Shown piece after piece: positions 53,480 to 62,268 of a stretch of DNA of 64,000 bases (the first letter of the stretch is position 1; each line of letters begins with the position of its first letter). Origin of the DNA: Pseudovibrio denitrificans JCM 12308 (GTDB taxonomy: Bacteria > Pseudomonadota > Alphaproteobacteria > Rhizobiales > Stappiaceae). Where the stretch lies: assembly GCF_001310815.1 (NCBI RefSeq), contig NZ_BAZK01000022.1:23860-87859 (forward strand). Direction: 5' to 3'. The notes beneath the pieces were generated by a model. The model saw only the letters and a program-made list of their open reading frames with translations, did no database searches and was not told the origin of the DNA. Both the position numbers and the translations under genes were made by a program.

Positions 53480-54545
53480 TACTCAGCAAAGACGAGAGCC
53501 GCCTATGTCAGGCCCCAAGAGAGCGCCAGCTGGTCAGAAAAGACCCGGACCGCCTCGCAAAGGGCCGCCGAAAGGCAAGGGCAAGGGTGGGCGTCCGGTT
53601 AAAAAGGCTGCTCCCGCCAAGCCTTCTCCGCTGAAGTTTCGTTCCCGAGAAAAGCCAGCTCCGATTGTTCCACCGCAGGCGATTTCTGGTCAGGCGCTTA
53701 TGCTCGTTGTGGCGATCATGAGCTTTTTGGCGTGTTTGACGGTTGGTTTTGTGGCGATCGTCAATGATGCAGCCAATGACTGGACCAATGATTTGGTGCG
53801 TGAAGTGACAGTGCAGATCCGTCCTGCTGATGGCGTGAATATGCTGCAGGAGATTGATCGCACGCTGGCGCTGGTCCGAGAGTTTCCGGGTGTTGGAGAA
53901 GCGCGTGCTCTCTCTGATGAGGAGACCAAAGGATTGCTTCAGCCGTGGCTGGGGGCTGGGTTGGAGCTTGAGGAACTACCGGTTCCCCGGTTGGTTCTGG
54001 TAGAGATCAATGATCCTGAACTGTTGGACCTTGCTGAGATGAAGGCCCAGATTGAGCAGGATATCCGGGCTGCATCGGTTGATGACCACCGCGTCTGGAA
54101 CCGTCAGCTGTCTGCTATGGCGAATACCGCGGTTTTGGTGGGCTTTGGTATTCTGGTGCTCGTGCTGTTTTCTATGGTGCTCTCTGTTATTTTTGCGACG
54201 CAGGCAGCGATGTCTGGCAATAAGGATGTGGTTGAGGTTCTCCACTTTGTTGGGGCAGAGGTCAGCTTTATTGCTTCTGAATTTCAGCGGCACTTCCTGT
54301 GGCTTGGTCTTAAGGGCGGAATCATTGGTGGCACGATTGCGGCTGTCAGCTTCCTGATCATCGGGTTCTTTGGAAGTTCTGATGTAACCTCAGTGAGCGG
54401 AAACCAGGTGCAGGCGCTGTTTGGGTCGGCTCAGGTGGGCACGATTGGTTATCTTGGTGTTGTTGCCGTTGTGGCTCTGGTGGCGGTGTTGACTGCGCTC
54501 ACATCCCGTCTCGCTGTCCACAGACATTTGGCAAATATGGATTAA
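53472..54545 (+). CDS. ftsX: Cell division protein FtsX
   Basis: FtsX is the four-helix membrane partner of FtsE. It has 357 residues. A long basic, Pro- and Gly-rich cytoplasmic stretch (about 70 residues: RPGPPRKGPPKGKGKGG) precedes the first helix (QALMLVVAIMSFLACLTVGFVAIV). The extracellular loop has the usual EVTVQIRPADGV and LVEINDPELLDL segments. Three C-terminal helices follow, with VEVLHFVGAEVSFIASEFQRHFL, a conserved FtsX motif. ATG overlaps the end of ftsE. YdcF-like and plsC genes follow, the order usual in this class. Confidence 0.93.
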   Translation: MTDTQQRREPPMSGPKRAPAGQKRPGPPRKGPPKGKGKGGRPVKKAAPAKPSPLKFRSREKPAPIVPPQAISGQALMLVVAIMSFLACLTVGFVAIVNDAANDWTNDLVREVTVQIRPADGVNMLQEIDRTLALVREFPGVGEARALSDEETKGLLQPWLGAGLELEELPVPRLVLVEINDPELLDLAEMKAQIEQDIRAASVDDHRVWNRQLSAMANTAVLVGFGILVLVLFSMVLSVIFATQAAMSGNKDVVEVLHFVGAEVSFIASEFQRHFLWLGLKGGIIGGTIAAVSFLIIGFFGSSDVTSVSGNQVQALFGSAQVGTIGYLGVVAVVALVAVLTALTSRLAVHRHLANMD

Positions 54546-54634
54546 GCGCCGTTTTCTTCCCATTTTCGCCAGTTCTGATATGTAGTCAGGAAATTATTCG
54601 TTCAGGTTTGTGGCTATAAGCATGTAGCCACATC

Positions 54635-55354
54635 ATGGAGCATTCTTTGAATACGCGCGATACTGCGGCCAATTTTAAAGCACCCGGTGAGCAAGAACCG
54701 GTATCAGCCAGCGCTGGGAAGCGTTCTGGCAGAAAGTCGTTTGTGCGGCGCGCAGTCCGTTTCTTCTTTCTGTTGTTTCTGATTTGCTCCGTTGCGTTTG
54801 CTGCGGGCTTCCTGTGGTTTGTGGAAGTATTGCAGCCCGCTGTTCAGGCCGTTGTGCCGAAGCACGCGGATGGCATTGTTGTTTTGACGGGTGGTCGTGA
54901 CCGGATTTCGCAGAGTCTGGATCTTCTGGAGACAGGTAGCGCGAAGCGGCTTTTGATCTCTGGTGTGCATCCGTCGACGAGTGCGAAGCAGATTGCTCGG
55001 CTTAACTCCAAGCGTATGTGGCTGTTTGATTGCTGCGTTGATCTGGACCGGAAAGCGCTCAACACGATCGGAAATGCTGAGGAGACGGCGAGCTGGGTCA
55101 GAAAAAATCAGTTCAACTCGCTGCTGGTGGTAACCAGCGCCTATCACATGCCTAGAGCATTGGCAGAATTGCAGGTTCGCCTGCCAGAAGCCGACCTCTA
55201 TCCAAGTCCTGTCTACCATAAAGAGCTGGATTTAGAGCATTGGTACGAAAGTTCTTCAATAACAAAGCTTCTCCTGCGCGAATATGTGAAGTATATCCTC
55301 GTTCGGCTGCGAGTTGAGCTGGATACTGTCTTTCCGGTAAAACACTCCTCTTAA
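54635..55354 (+). CDS. YdcF/ElyC family DUF218 membrane-anchored protein
   Basis: This is a 239-residue protein with one N-terminal helix (FFFLLFLICSVAFAAGFLWFV) after a basic lead. The DUF218 domain holds ADGIVVLTGGRDRISQSLDLLETGSAKRLLISGVH, VDLDRKALNTIGNAEETASWV and LLVVTSAYHMPRALAELQVRLPEADLYP. Relatives (ElyC, SanA) affect envelope integrity and may bind lipid-linked precursors. The place between ftsX and plsC supports an envelope role. Co-transcription with ftsEX is likely (89-bp gap). Confidence 0.88.
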   Translation: MEHSLNTRDTAANFKAPGEQEPVSASAGKRSGRKSFVRRAVRFFFLLFLICSVAFAAGFLWFVEVLQPAVQAVVPKHADGIVVLTGGRDRISQSLDLLETGSAKRLLISGVHPSTSAKQIARLNSKRMWLFDCCVDLDRKALNTIGNAEETASWVRKNQFNSLLVVTSAYHMPRALAELQVRLPEADLYPSPVYHKELDLEHWYESSSITKLLLREYVKYILVRLRVELDTVFPVKHSS

Positions 55355-55418
55355 CTTCGTAAAGTAAACTCTGAATTCGCTTTGGCGGGGGCCATGCGGA
55401 TATGGTTGTGAAGGTATT

Positions 55419-56198
55419 ATGATCGTCCTGCGTTCTATTCTCTTCAACGTGCTGTTTTACATCAGCACCTTGATCATCATGCTGGCATGTATGTTCCTGT
55501 TTGTGCTTCCTGTTCGGTATTGCTGGTGGCTTATTCCGTTCTGGGCGCGCACAGAAAAGTTCTTGCTGCGTTGGGTTGCAGGGGTAAAGTCTGAAGTGAA
55601 GGGACTAGAGAACATCCCTGACACCGGCTGTATCATTGTTTCCAAGCACCAATCTGCCTGGGAAACTTTTGCGCTTGCAGAGTATTACCGTCAGCCGACT
55701 TATATTCTGAAGAAGGAACTGCGCTATGTTCCGTTCTTCGGTTGGTACCTGATGAAGTTCCGCCAGATCCCAGTTGATCGTGGCAAGAAAGGCAAAGCGC
55801 TTTCAGAAATGTCCAAGAAGGCTGCTGAGGCGATTGCTGAAGGCCGGAACATCGTCATCTATCCAGAAGGTACGCGCCGCCCTGCAGGGGCTGAGCCGCA
55901 GTACAAGTATGGCATTGTGCACCTTTACAAGACGCTGAACTGTCCGGTTGTTCCAGTTGCGCTTAACTCTGGTGTGTATTGGCCGCGCCGCCGGTTCTTC
56001 CGTTTTCCGGGTACGATCACAGGTGAGTTCCTTGAGCCGATCCAGCCGGGTTTGCAGCCTGATGAGTTCTTCAAAACTTTGCAGGAACGCATCGAAGGTG
56101 CTTCGGATCGTTTGCTGGATGAGGCTGAAAAAGCGACGCCAGATAACATCATCATCAAAGAAGCTCGTGCACGACAGGCAGAATATAAGAAAAAATAA
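55419..56198 (+). CDS. plsC: 1-acyl-sn-glycerol-3-phosphate acyltransferase
   Basis: PlsC acylates lysophosphatidate to phosphatidate at the inner membrane. It has 259 residues with an N-terminal membrane helix (LFNVLFYISTLIIMLACMFLFVLP). The first catalytic block is SKHQSAWET, an HX4E instead of the textbook HX4D, a variant I recall in alphaproteobacterial members. The others are present: ELRYVPFFGWYL, VDRGKKGKAL, IYPEGTRRP and PVVPVALNSGVYW. It ends with a basic tail. It is 64 bp behind the DUF218 gene and is closed by a strong terminator. Confidence 0.92.
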   Translation: MIVLRSILFNVLFYISTLIIMLACMFLFVLPVRYCWWLIPFWARTEKFLLRWVAGVKSEVKGLENIPDTGCIIVSKHQSAWETFALAEYYRQPTYILKKELRYVPFFGWYLMKFRQIPVDRGKKGKALSEMSKKAAEAIAEGRNIVIYPEGTRRPAGAEPQYKYGIVHLYKTLNCPVVPVALNSGVYWPRRRFFRFPGTITGEFLEPIQPGLQPDEFFKTLQERIEGASDRLLDEAEKATPDNIIIKEARARQAEYKKK

Positions 56199-56232
56199 AG
56201 ATTTTGCGTGGAAATCAGATGTTTCAAAGGAA

Positions 56233-56268
56233 GAAGGCCGCCTTTGCCTTAAAGGCGGCTTCTTTTTT
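56233..56268 (+). terminator. Intrinsic terminator after plsC
   Basis: GCCGCCTTT and AAAGGCGGC form a perfect 9-bp stem, extended by GAA/TTC across a single-base bulge, followed by TTTTTT. It closes the ftsE-to-plsC group. Confidence 0.88.
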
Positions 56269-56322
56269 GACAATGCTCTGGCTCAACTTGTAATATGTTC
56301 GCAGTTTGTTCTATAAAGTACT

Positions 56323-56727
56323 ATGGGAAGTAGCAGGAGAAATCAGGAGAGTGCGTTGCAGTACTCGTTGTTTGATGATCACTTGCCGAGTGGAACGTCT
56401 CCACGGGTGTCAGAAGAGTTAGGAGCGGGCAGTCAGTTCAAGTACTGGTCTGGCGCCTCTGGCCATCGTTACCTCTTTACCCGGATCTCTCCGGAAGAGG
56501 TTGCTGACTACGCAGAGAACCTGGTTCTGATCACAGACAAGAAGAGCGAAGCGGTTCTTTGGCTTGGCCACCAGGGTATGTCGAATGACAAGACCCCGAT
56601 GCCAGCGCTGAAACCTTCGCAGGATGCATACGTACATCTTTTGGCAGAAGACAGCGCGGAGAGGGATCGCGCTCATAATGATCTGCGTACGGGGATCTTT
56701 TCTTATATCAAGCCGGAAGACGAATAG
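56323..56727 (+). CDS. Conserved hypothetical protein
   Basis: I do not recognise a named family for this 134-residue soluble protein. It has an acidic, polar composition with no membrane segment. Visible features are QYSLFDDHLPSG near the start and YWSGASGHRYLFTRISPEEVADYAENLVLITDKK in the middle, which looks like a compact alpha/beta fold. The Shine-Dalgarno sequence is weak. It stands between plsC and the ChaC gene, without obvious operon partners. Confidence 0.6.
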   Translation: MGSSRRNQESALQYSLFDDHLPSGTSPRVSEELGAGSQFKYWSGASGHRYLFTRISPEEVADYAENLVLITDKKSEAVLWLGHQGMSNDKTPMPALKPSQDAYVHLLAEDSAERDRAHNDLRTGIFSYIKPEDE

Positions 56728-56740
56728 TCCGATCTGCGCT

Positions 56741-57265
56741 TTATAAAGAAAGCTGCCGTGCCAGCCATTCGACGTTCTGGTCTTTAATACCCATTTCCTT
56801 CATATGCGCGTGAGTGTTGAGTACATACTCCGGATTTGCGCCAGACTGCCCCACAGCCCCCTTTACAATCTGCAATTGGTCTTCTAGCGGTAACGCACCT
56901 GCATATTGCTCGTGTTTCTGGTCGGCGACGAATGTCACGGCGCGGACTTTGGTGCCGTCTTCATCCAGCAAGCGGATGCGGCGGTGGGTTTCCAGATACA
57001 CCATGGTCTGCTGTTCGCGTTCACGGAGGTATTCCAGTGTGTGATGCCAGTTTTCCGGCGCGACCCGAAATGCCATGCCGATGCAGGCACCGCCTTTATC
57101 CAGCCCAAATACCAGTCCAGGGTTGTCTTGAGTCCCGCGATGAACCCAAGAATACACACAAAGAGATCTATGGACACCATGCAAGATTGCTGGGACAGCT
57201 TGCTCATAAGTAAAGCCAGGACGCCAAATTAGTGAGCCGTAGCCAAATATCCATAAATCTCGCAT
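56741..57265 (-). CDS. ChaC-like gamma-glutamylcyclotransferase
   Basis: This is a 174-residue enzyme predicted to release 5-oxoproline from gamma-glutamyl peptides such as glutathione. WIFGYGSLIWRPGFTYE is the YGSL nucleotide-like motif of the GGCT fold. The catalytic Glu is in LREREQQTMVYLE, and the C-terminal ENVEWLARQLSL-like tail (DQNVEWLARQ) is family-typical. The ATG at 57265 is preferred over a longer start that adds 22 unrelated residues. It is divergent from the DUF2125 gene. Confidence 0.9.
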   Translation of the reverse strand: MRDLWIFGYGSLIWRPGFTYEQAVPAILHGVHRSLCVYSWVHRGTQDNPGLVFGLDKGGACIGMAFRVAPENWHHTLEYLREREQQTMVYLETHRRIRLLDEDGTKVRAVTFVADQKHEQYAGALPLEDQLQIVKGAVGQSGANPEYVLNTHAHMKEMGIKDQNVEWLARQLSL

Positions 57266-57359
57266 AACTATTTTCTCGTAGAATTCTTTGAGTGACACGC
57301 CTATCAGGCTCGTAATCAGCATGCAACTCACAGCGACGTGTGAGGGTAACGGAGAGTAG

Positions 57360-58403
57360 ATGACTGAACCAAAAGTATCCCGGCCTCCAAGAAAGTCGGC
57401 GTATTTCGTTTTGGCGATCCTAGTCGCCTTGATTATTGGCGGCTGGTCCGCCTATTGGGCAGTTGGACGCGGTATTGTTTCGGACGTTATTCGCAATGGT
57501 GTGAAGGTTGCTGAAGCAGATGGTGGAAGCCTTGAGTGTGGCAACCAGCAGCTGGGTGGCTACCCGTTCCGCTTTGAGTTGACCTGTACTCCGTTCCGTA
57601 TGGACAAGAACGGAGAGTGGTACTTTATCAATGAGTTACGCGGTGTTGCGTTGGCCTACAATCCAACTCATGTGATCTTTGAAGCTACTGGCCCGGCAGA
57701 GGCAACCTTTGGTCAGGCTGGTCCGGCTTACTCCGCGCATTGGAAAACGGCACAGGCAAGCGTGATTGCAAAAGACAGCAAACCTTCGAAACTGGATGCT
57801 GTCTTTAAAGAGCCAAAGCTGACTTACACCATTGGTGATCAGTCCGTTGAGTTCGATGCGGAACTGACTGAAGCACATATGCGCCGCGTGGAAGGCAATG
57901 AAGATGCGCTGGACCTATCACTACTGGTGACTGGTCTGACAGCGGGTCAGGTGTCTGACGAGGTGCCGCTTGATATCAGCCTTGTGATGCAGTTGCCGGA
58001 GGGTTCCAAGCTTCTGGACGGCAAAGTTCGCAATATTGCTGATTTGATGGTTGATGAAGAGCTAAAGGTCAACGTTTCCAATCTGCATCTGAAAAGCGGA
58101 GAGTTTTCCGTCAAAACAGGTGGTGATCTGGTGATTGACCGTCAGGGCCGTCTGAACGGCACTCTGCCTTTGGTGATTACCGGCATTCATCAGTTGGAAG
58201 ATGTGTTGCGCCCACTGTTCCCACAGGGTTCCAAGACGCTTGAATCACTGCAGAAGACTGCAATGAGTATTGGGCAGGGCAGTGCAGTGAATGGTGTTCC
58301 GACGCTCAAGATCCCAGTGACGATTGAAAACGGGCGGGCCCGTATCGCCTTCTTTGATCTGGGGCCAGTGCCTCAGCTGATCATAAAAGAAAGCGGCTCG
58401 TAA
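57360..58403 (+). CDS. DUF2125 family membrane-anchored protein
   Basis: This is a 347-residue alphaproteobacterial protein with an N-terminal membrane helix (SAYFVLAILVALIIGGWSAYWAVG) and a beta-rich periplasmic part. Family traits include SLECGNQQLGGYPFRFELTCTPFRM, where two cysteines probably form a disulfide. The C-terminal sequence PTLKIPVTIENGRARIAFFDLGPVPQL is conserved. The function is unknown. Its stop codon lies in the loop of the terminator. Confidence 0.85.
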   Translation: MTEPKVSRPPRKSAYFVLAILVALIIGGWSAYWAVGRGIVSDVIRNGVKVAEADGGSLECGNQQLGGYPFRFELTCTPFRMDKNGEWYFINELRGVALAYNPTHVIFEATGPAEATFGQAGPAYSAHWKTAQASVIAKDSKPSKLDAVFKEPKLTYTIGDQSVEFDAELTEAHMRRVEGNEDALDLSLLVTGLTAGQVSDEVPLDISLVMQLPEGSKLLDGKVRNIADLMVDEELKVNVSNLHLKSGEFSVKTGGDLVIDRQGRLNGTLPLVITGIHQLEDVLRPLFPQGSKTLESLQKTAMSIGQGSAVNGVPTLKIPVTIENGRARIAFFDLGPVPQLIIKESGS

Positions 58404-58414
58404 GAGCCGCTTTT
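58390..58414. terminator. Terminator after DUF2125 with stop codon in its loop
   Basis: AAAGCGGCTC and GAGCCGCTTT form a perfect 10-bp stem, and the 4-nt loop holds the TAA of the DUF2125 gene. It lies between convergent genes. Confidence 0.85.
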
Positions 58415-58417
58415 GGT

Positions 58418-58879
58418 TTAAGCAAGTGCCAGACGATCAATCGGGACAATGAAGCTGTCTTTGTCGTCTGGTTCTGCCAGATTTTCAAAGAGGCTGTTGT
58501 CGACCTTGTTCTTGTTTGGCACGAGCCACCGGACGTGAAGCCAGTCACGCTCTTTACCGATCTTGGAGATTTGCTCTACCAGTGTGCGGCCAATGCCTTT
58601 GTGGCGGTGGTCTGGCATCACGTAGATATCATCCAGCTGGCCAATGCGCAGGCCGGAGATCAGGTCTGGAATATCGAAGAAAGCGGCAAATCCGACCAGC
58701 GTGTCCTCTTCAAATGCACCGATGATCTCGATTGACTTGTCTTCGATCAGACGCTCTGCGAAGACTTCGTCAGGACGACGTGGAGCTCCGCGCTTCAAAG
58801 CTTGTGCATTCTCTGCGATGAGAGGGGCCAAGTCTGGCGCATCAGCGGGTGTTAAGGCTCTGTAAGAAAGGTCAGCCAT
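58418..58879 (-). CDS. GNAT family N-acetyltransferase
   Basis: This is a 153-residue acetyltransferase. LDDIYVMPDHRHKGIGRTLVEQISKIGKERDW is the acetyl-CoA pyrophosphate-binding motif A, and LVGFAAFFDIPDLIS the preceding strand. The C-terminal NKNKVDNSLFENLAEPDDKDSF is less usual. The start at 58879 (MADLSYRALTPADAPDLAPLI) fits the family; the longer frame adds 17 residues. The substrate is unknown. Confidence 0.88.
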   Translation of the reverse strand: MADLSYRALTPADAPDLAPLIAENAQALKRGAPRRPDEVFAERLIEDKSIEIIGAFEEDTLVGFAAFFDIPDLISGLRIGQLDDIYVMPDHRHKGIGRTLVEQISKIGKERDWLHVRWLVPNKNKVDNSLFENLAEPDDKDSFIVPIDRLALA

Positions 58880-59203
58880 TATACCTCTTCCCGTTCCTTC
58901 GTTTGATTTTGCGTTATAGAGTGACCCCAAAAATCCCTTAAAATCAAGGTGCGAAAGTCTTATAGGACCGCGAAATTTGTGGGATGCTTCTTTCCAGTGG
59001 CTGGCTCATTGGGAGAGTACTGGTCGAGTCTGCATCTCTGCGTTGCCGCAAAAGCTGATGTTGCTGGGCAGCATAAGGCGAATTGCAGCCAAAGGCCTAG
59101 TGTTTGGCGGTTCAAAACTCGCAATTAGCCCGAATGGTGAGTAGTTAAGGCGGATTGCTGGTTCTAAACTCTGCTTTGATTTTGCAACGCAACAGGAAGT
59201 GCC
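58880..59203. other. Gene-free interval between GNAT and CitE-like gene
   Basis: I see no gene, terminator or clear palindrome in these 324 bp. They hold the divergent promoters of the two flanking genes; no convincing -35/-10 pair stands out. Confidence 0.4.
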
Positions 59204-60106
59204 ATGTCTAGCTCAGAGCAAGCTCACACCATCAGACCGCGCCGTAGTGCGCTTTACATGCCGGGTTCAAATGCACGAGCATTGGAGAAGGCCAAAGGGC
59301 TGGATGTGGATGTGCTTCTGTTGGATCTGGAAGATGCTGTTGCGCCGGATGCTAAAGAGATGGCGCGTGTGCAGGTGTGTGAGGCTGTGGCCGGTGGTGG
59401 GTATGGCCATCGCGAGCTTGTTATCCGCATCAATGGCATGAAAACCCCATGGGGTCATGATGATCTGAAAGCAGCAGTTGCTGCCAAGCCAGATGCTGTG
59501 CTGTTGCCGAAGGTGGAGAGCCTTGCTGACATTCAGCCGGTTGCGGATTATCTGGCGGAGCAGGGTGCTGAGAGCGTTCGCATCTGGGCCATGCTGGAAA
59601 CACCGGGTGCAATCCTGAATGCTTCTGAGATCGCGGAAGCGGCGAAAGATCCGCATAACCGTCTCGACGTGTTCATCATCGGTACCAATGACCTGAGCAA
59701 GGAAAGTGGTGCGAAGATTCTTCCGGGCCGTGCGGCGTTGATGCCTTGGCTGATGACATTCCTGGCGACGGCCCGCGTTGGTGGGGCTGACATTCTGGAT
59801 GGTGTTTACAACAATTTCTCTGATCTTGAGGGCTTTGCGGAAGAATGTCAGCAAGGCGCAGACATGGGGTTGGATGGTAAGACGCTGATCCATCCAAAAC
59901 AGCTGCCTGCTTGTAACTCCGCGTTTGCACCAAGTGCTGAAGAGGTTGCGTGGGCGACGAAGATAATTGCCGAGTTTGAACAGCCTGAAAACCAGGACAA
60001 GGGTGCAGTGCAGGTTGATGGCAAGATGGTTGAGCGTCTGCATGCGGATATTGGCCGGAAAACCGTTGCGATTGCAGAAGCTATCAAGCGGCACGTGAAC
60101 GCGTAA
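59204..60106 (+). CDS. CitE-like CoA ester lyase (HpcH/HpaI fold)
   Basis: This is a 300-residue TIM-barrel lyase of the citrate-lyase-beta/malyl-CoA-lyase family. RRSALYMPGSNARALEKAKGLDVDVLLLDLEDAVAPDAKE is the family start, with the catalytic Arg and metal Asp/Glu. LPKVESLADIQPV, IWAMLETPGAILNASEIA, IGTNDLSKE and GLDGKTLIHPKQLPACN complete the site. No citrate lyase alpha or gamma subunit is next to it, so a stand-alone malyl-CoA, citramalyl-CoA or similar lyase is more likely than citrate lyase. Confidence 0.88.
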   Translation: MSSSEQAHTIRPRRSALYMPGSNARALEKAKGLDVDVLLLDLEDAVAPDAKEMARVQVCEAVAGGGYGHRELVIRINGMKTPWGHDDLKAAVAAKPDAVLLPKVESLADIQPVADYLAEQGAESVRIWAMLETPGAILNASEIAEAAKDPHNRLDVFIIGTNDLSKESGAKILPGRAALMPWLMTFLATARVGGADILDGVYNNFSDLEGFAEECQQGADMGLDGKTLIHPKQLPACNSAFAPSAEEVAWATKIIAEFEQPENQDKGAVQVDGKMVERLHADIGRKTVAIAEAIKRHVNA

Positions 60107-60196
60107 TTTTGAACAGTGCGCGTGTTTAAAGCTCTGGCTTCTGTCTGGTGTGACTGATAGGTTCCGCCAAGATTAAAAGAACCTAAGGGAATGGAT

Positions 60197-60403
60197 ATGC
60201 GCCTTTACCGCCTCATCACCGAACCGGATTCCGCGAAGTTTTGTCACCGCGTGACTGAAGCGCTCAACAAAGGTTGGGAGCTGCAAGGTTCTCCAACCAT
60301 GACCTACGATGCCACCAGAGGCGTCACCATTTGCGGTCAGGCTGTGGTCAAGCATGTTGATGGTGAAAAGTATACGCCAGAGACTAAGCTCGGCGCTTGG
60401 TAA
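60197..60403 (+). CDS. DUF1737 small protein
   Basis: This is a 68-residue protein starting MRLYRLITEPDSAKFCHRVTEALNKGWELQGSPTMTYDATRG, a complete DUF1737 domain. The function is unknown. The ATG at 60197 has AAGGGA 9 nt upstream; the ATG six bases before is too close to that site. It lies behind the CitE-like gene and is closed by a strong terminator. Confidence 0.8.
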   Translation: MRLYRLITEPDSAKFCHRVTEALNKGWELQGSPTMTYDATRGVTICGQAVVKHVDGEKYTPETKLGAW

Positions 60404-60416
60404 GCCAATAAGTTTC

Positions 60417-60443
60417 AAGGCCTGCAGAGATGCAGGCCTTTTT
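60417..60443. terminator. Terminator between the DUF1737 gene and folE
   Basis: AAGGCCTGCA and TGCAGGCCTT form a perfect 10-bp stem with a 4-nt loop, followed by TTT. The genes on either side converge. Confidence 0.85.
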
Positions 60444-60460
60444 GTTATGGCTCTTCTTAG

Positions 60461-61084
60461 TTAGCCAAAGTTTCCTGAGGGGGCATGCAACAGTGAGAGG
60501 AACTCCTGCCGCATTGTGGTGTTGGTTTTGAAGTCTCCCTCAAAGTACCGAGTGACCATTGAAACGCCTGGCTTGCGAATACCTCTCGTGGTCATGCACA
60601 TGTGCGCTGCTTCCACGATAACAGCGACACCGCGGGGCTGCAGAGCTTCCCAGATAGCGTCTCCGATCTGGGCGGTGAGTGTTTCCTGAATTTGCAGACG
60701 TTTGGAATAAGCCTCTACAACACGTGCGAGTTTGCTTATGCCGACAACGCGGCCTGCTGGCAGATAGGCAACGTGGGCCTTGCCGATGATCGGCACAATG
60801 TGGTGTTCGCAGTGGGATTCCAGACGCATGTTACGCAGAACGATGAGATCATCGTATCCGTCTGTTTCCTCGAAGGTTTGCGTCAGCAGTTGCTTGGGAT
60901 CGGTTTCGTATCCGGCAAAGAAGTCTTCGTAGGCGCGTGCAACGCGGGCAGGGGTATCAAGTAGTCCCTCGCGCTCTGGATCATCGCCTGACCATTCAAT
61001 CAGCGTTCTGACAGCGGCTTCGGCGTCTTCTCTTGTTGGGCGTTTGCGAGCCTGTTCTTTGGTCGGCGTTTCGCTCAGCAGCAT
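60461..61084 (-). CDS. folE: GTP cyclohydrolase I (type IA)
   Basis: FolE converts GTP to 7,8-dihydroneopterin triphosphate, the entry to folate synthesis, and needs zinc. The 207 residues have LLDTPARVARAYEDFFAGY, the zinc Cys/His motif MRLESHCEHHIVPIIGKAHVAYLPAGRVVGISKLARVVEAYSKRLQIQE (C and HH), and VEAAHMCMTTRGIRKPGVSMVT with the second zinc Cys. A Zur-like palindrome stands 39 bp before the start, which would be unusual for a type IA enzyme. It is downstream of an ATP-grasp gene on the same strand. Confidence 0.96.
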   Translation of the reverse strand: MLLSETPTKEQARKRPTREDAEAAVRTLIEWSGDDPEREGLLDTPARVARAYEDFFAGYETDPKQLLTQTFEETDGYDDLIVLRNMRLESHCEHHIVPIIGKAHVAYLPAGRVVGISKLARVVEAYSKRLQIQETLTAQIGDAIWEALQPRGVAVIVEAAHMCMTTRGIRKPGVSMVTRYFEGDFKTNTTMRQEFLSLLHAPSGNFG

Positions 61085-61122
61085 ACTTATGGTTCCTGAT
61101 GGATGGAGGTATGCTGATATTA

Positions 61123-61144
61123 TTGTAATAGTATAACATTACAA
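61123..61144 (-). promoter_or_regulatory. Zur-like palindrome upstream of folE
   Basis: TTGTAAT and ATTACAA bracket a near-palindrome. On the minus strand the core reads AATGTTATACTATTACAAT, 16 of the 18 defined positions of the AATGTTATA-N-TATAACATT form I recall for Zur boxes. It touches the stop codon of the ATP-grasp gene, and a -10-like TATACT lies inside it, so bound protein could block a folE promoter. Confidence 0.5.
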
Positions 61145-62196
61145 TCAAGCTGATTGTTGGAGCATGGCTTCCAGTACACCCCGATAAATGGCGCGGACAC
61201 GGTGATGATGCTCAGGAGAGGCCTGCCAGAAGTTGGTGAGGCCGGGACCTGCATTGAGTTCAAGCACGTGGCTGGAGCGTCATTGATGCTCAGGTCTTCG
61301 CAGAGGATATCGACACCGGCATATCGCAGGCCACAGACGCGGGCTGCTTCAACGGCCAGATCTTTGAAGCTTTGTGAAGCGATATTGGTGACGTCGACGG
61401 CTTCGCCACCGGTTGAGAGGTTGGCATTGGAGAGGAGCTGAAGGAGTTCGCCATCGCTCAGAATACTGGTGAGTTCATAGCCAGCTTCCTGAATGGCTTT
61501 GAGGATGCGCGGATCGTCGCTTTCCACCTTGTATCCACCGCTGCGGGTGGTGAGCGTCTTGATCTTCTCTGACAGAAGCTCTGCGATGGTGTGGGTGCCA
61601 TCTCCTGTAATGGAGAGAGGGCGGCGTTCGATGATCGCCAGAATGGTTCCATCCAGCACGATAACTCGGTAATCGCGGCCTGAGACAGCTTCCTGTACCA
61701 ACATACGATCATTGGTTTGTAGGGCGGCTGTGAGGTGTGCGTTCAACTCTGCCTCATCTGAGATCTTCTGAACTCCAACACCTTGCGTGCCTTCGTTGGG
61801 CTTGATGAAGAGCGGATAGCCAAGGGCCTCAGCGATTGCAGGGGCTTTGGTGAGCGTGTTCAGGCTTTGCGCCACATGTGGGTTCGCAGTGCTCAGCTGG
61901 CGGATGGCTTTGTCTGAGTGGATCAGCTTGAAGTCTGGGGTTGGCAGGTCCGCATCTTGGAGCAGGCGGCCACAGAAGTCTTTGTCTTTGGCGGCTTCTC
62001 CTGCAGCGTAGCTGTTGAGTGCGAAGGCTCCACCTTTAATCGGAAAGCGGTTGCCGTCTTCCGTTTCAATATAGCCGAAATAGAAGAACTCGCTGTCGAG
62101 AGTGAGTTTGATGCCCTTTTCCTGGCACAGCTCTGCAAGCAGGCGGGGAGCCAGAGGAAGGTTCGGCTGGTCGGGTGAAACCGGGATAAACTGCAT
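61145..62196 (-). CDS. ATP-grasp ligase related to cyanophycin synthetase/glutathione synthetase (frame broken once)
   Basis: This is an ATP-grasp enzyme of about 350 residues. The N-terminal part begins MQFIPVSPDQPNLPLAPRLLAELCQEKG. The ATP-binding region holds PLFIKPNEGTQGVGVQKI, RMLVQEAVSGRDYRVIVLDGTILAIIERRP and YAGVDILCEDLSI. At DAPAT the frame fails: adding one base near 61267 continues as VLELNAGPGLTNFW, the conserved metal-binding asparagine region, to QQSA and a stop at 61145. Alone, and lacking a second ligase domain, it probably joins an amino acid to an unknown acceptor. It lies just upstream of folE with a Zur-like site at the junction. Confidence 0.78.
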
Positions 62197-62268
62197 TCAC
62201 ATACTCAAGCTAATAAAAAAGGAGCGCCGAAGCACTCCTCTTCATACATCAGAATTTGGATCAACGCT

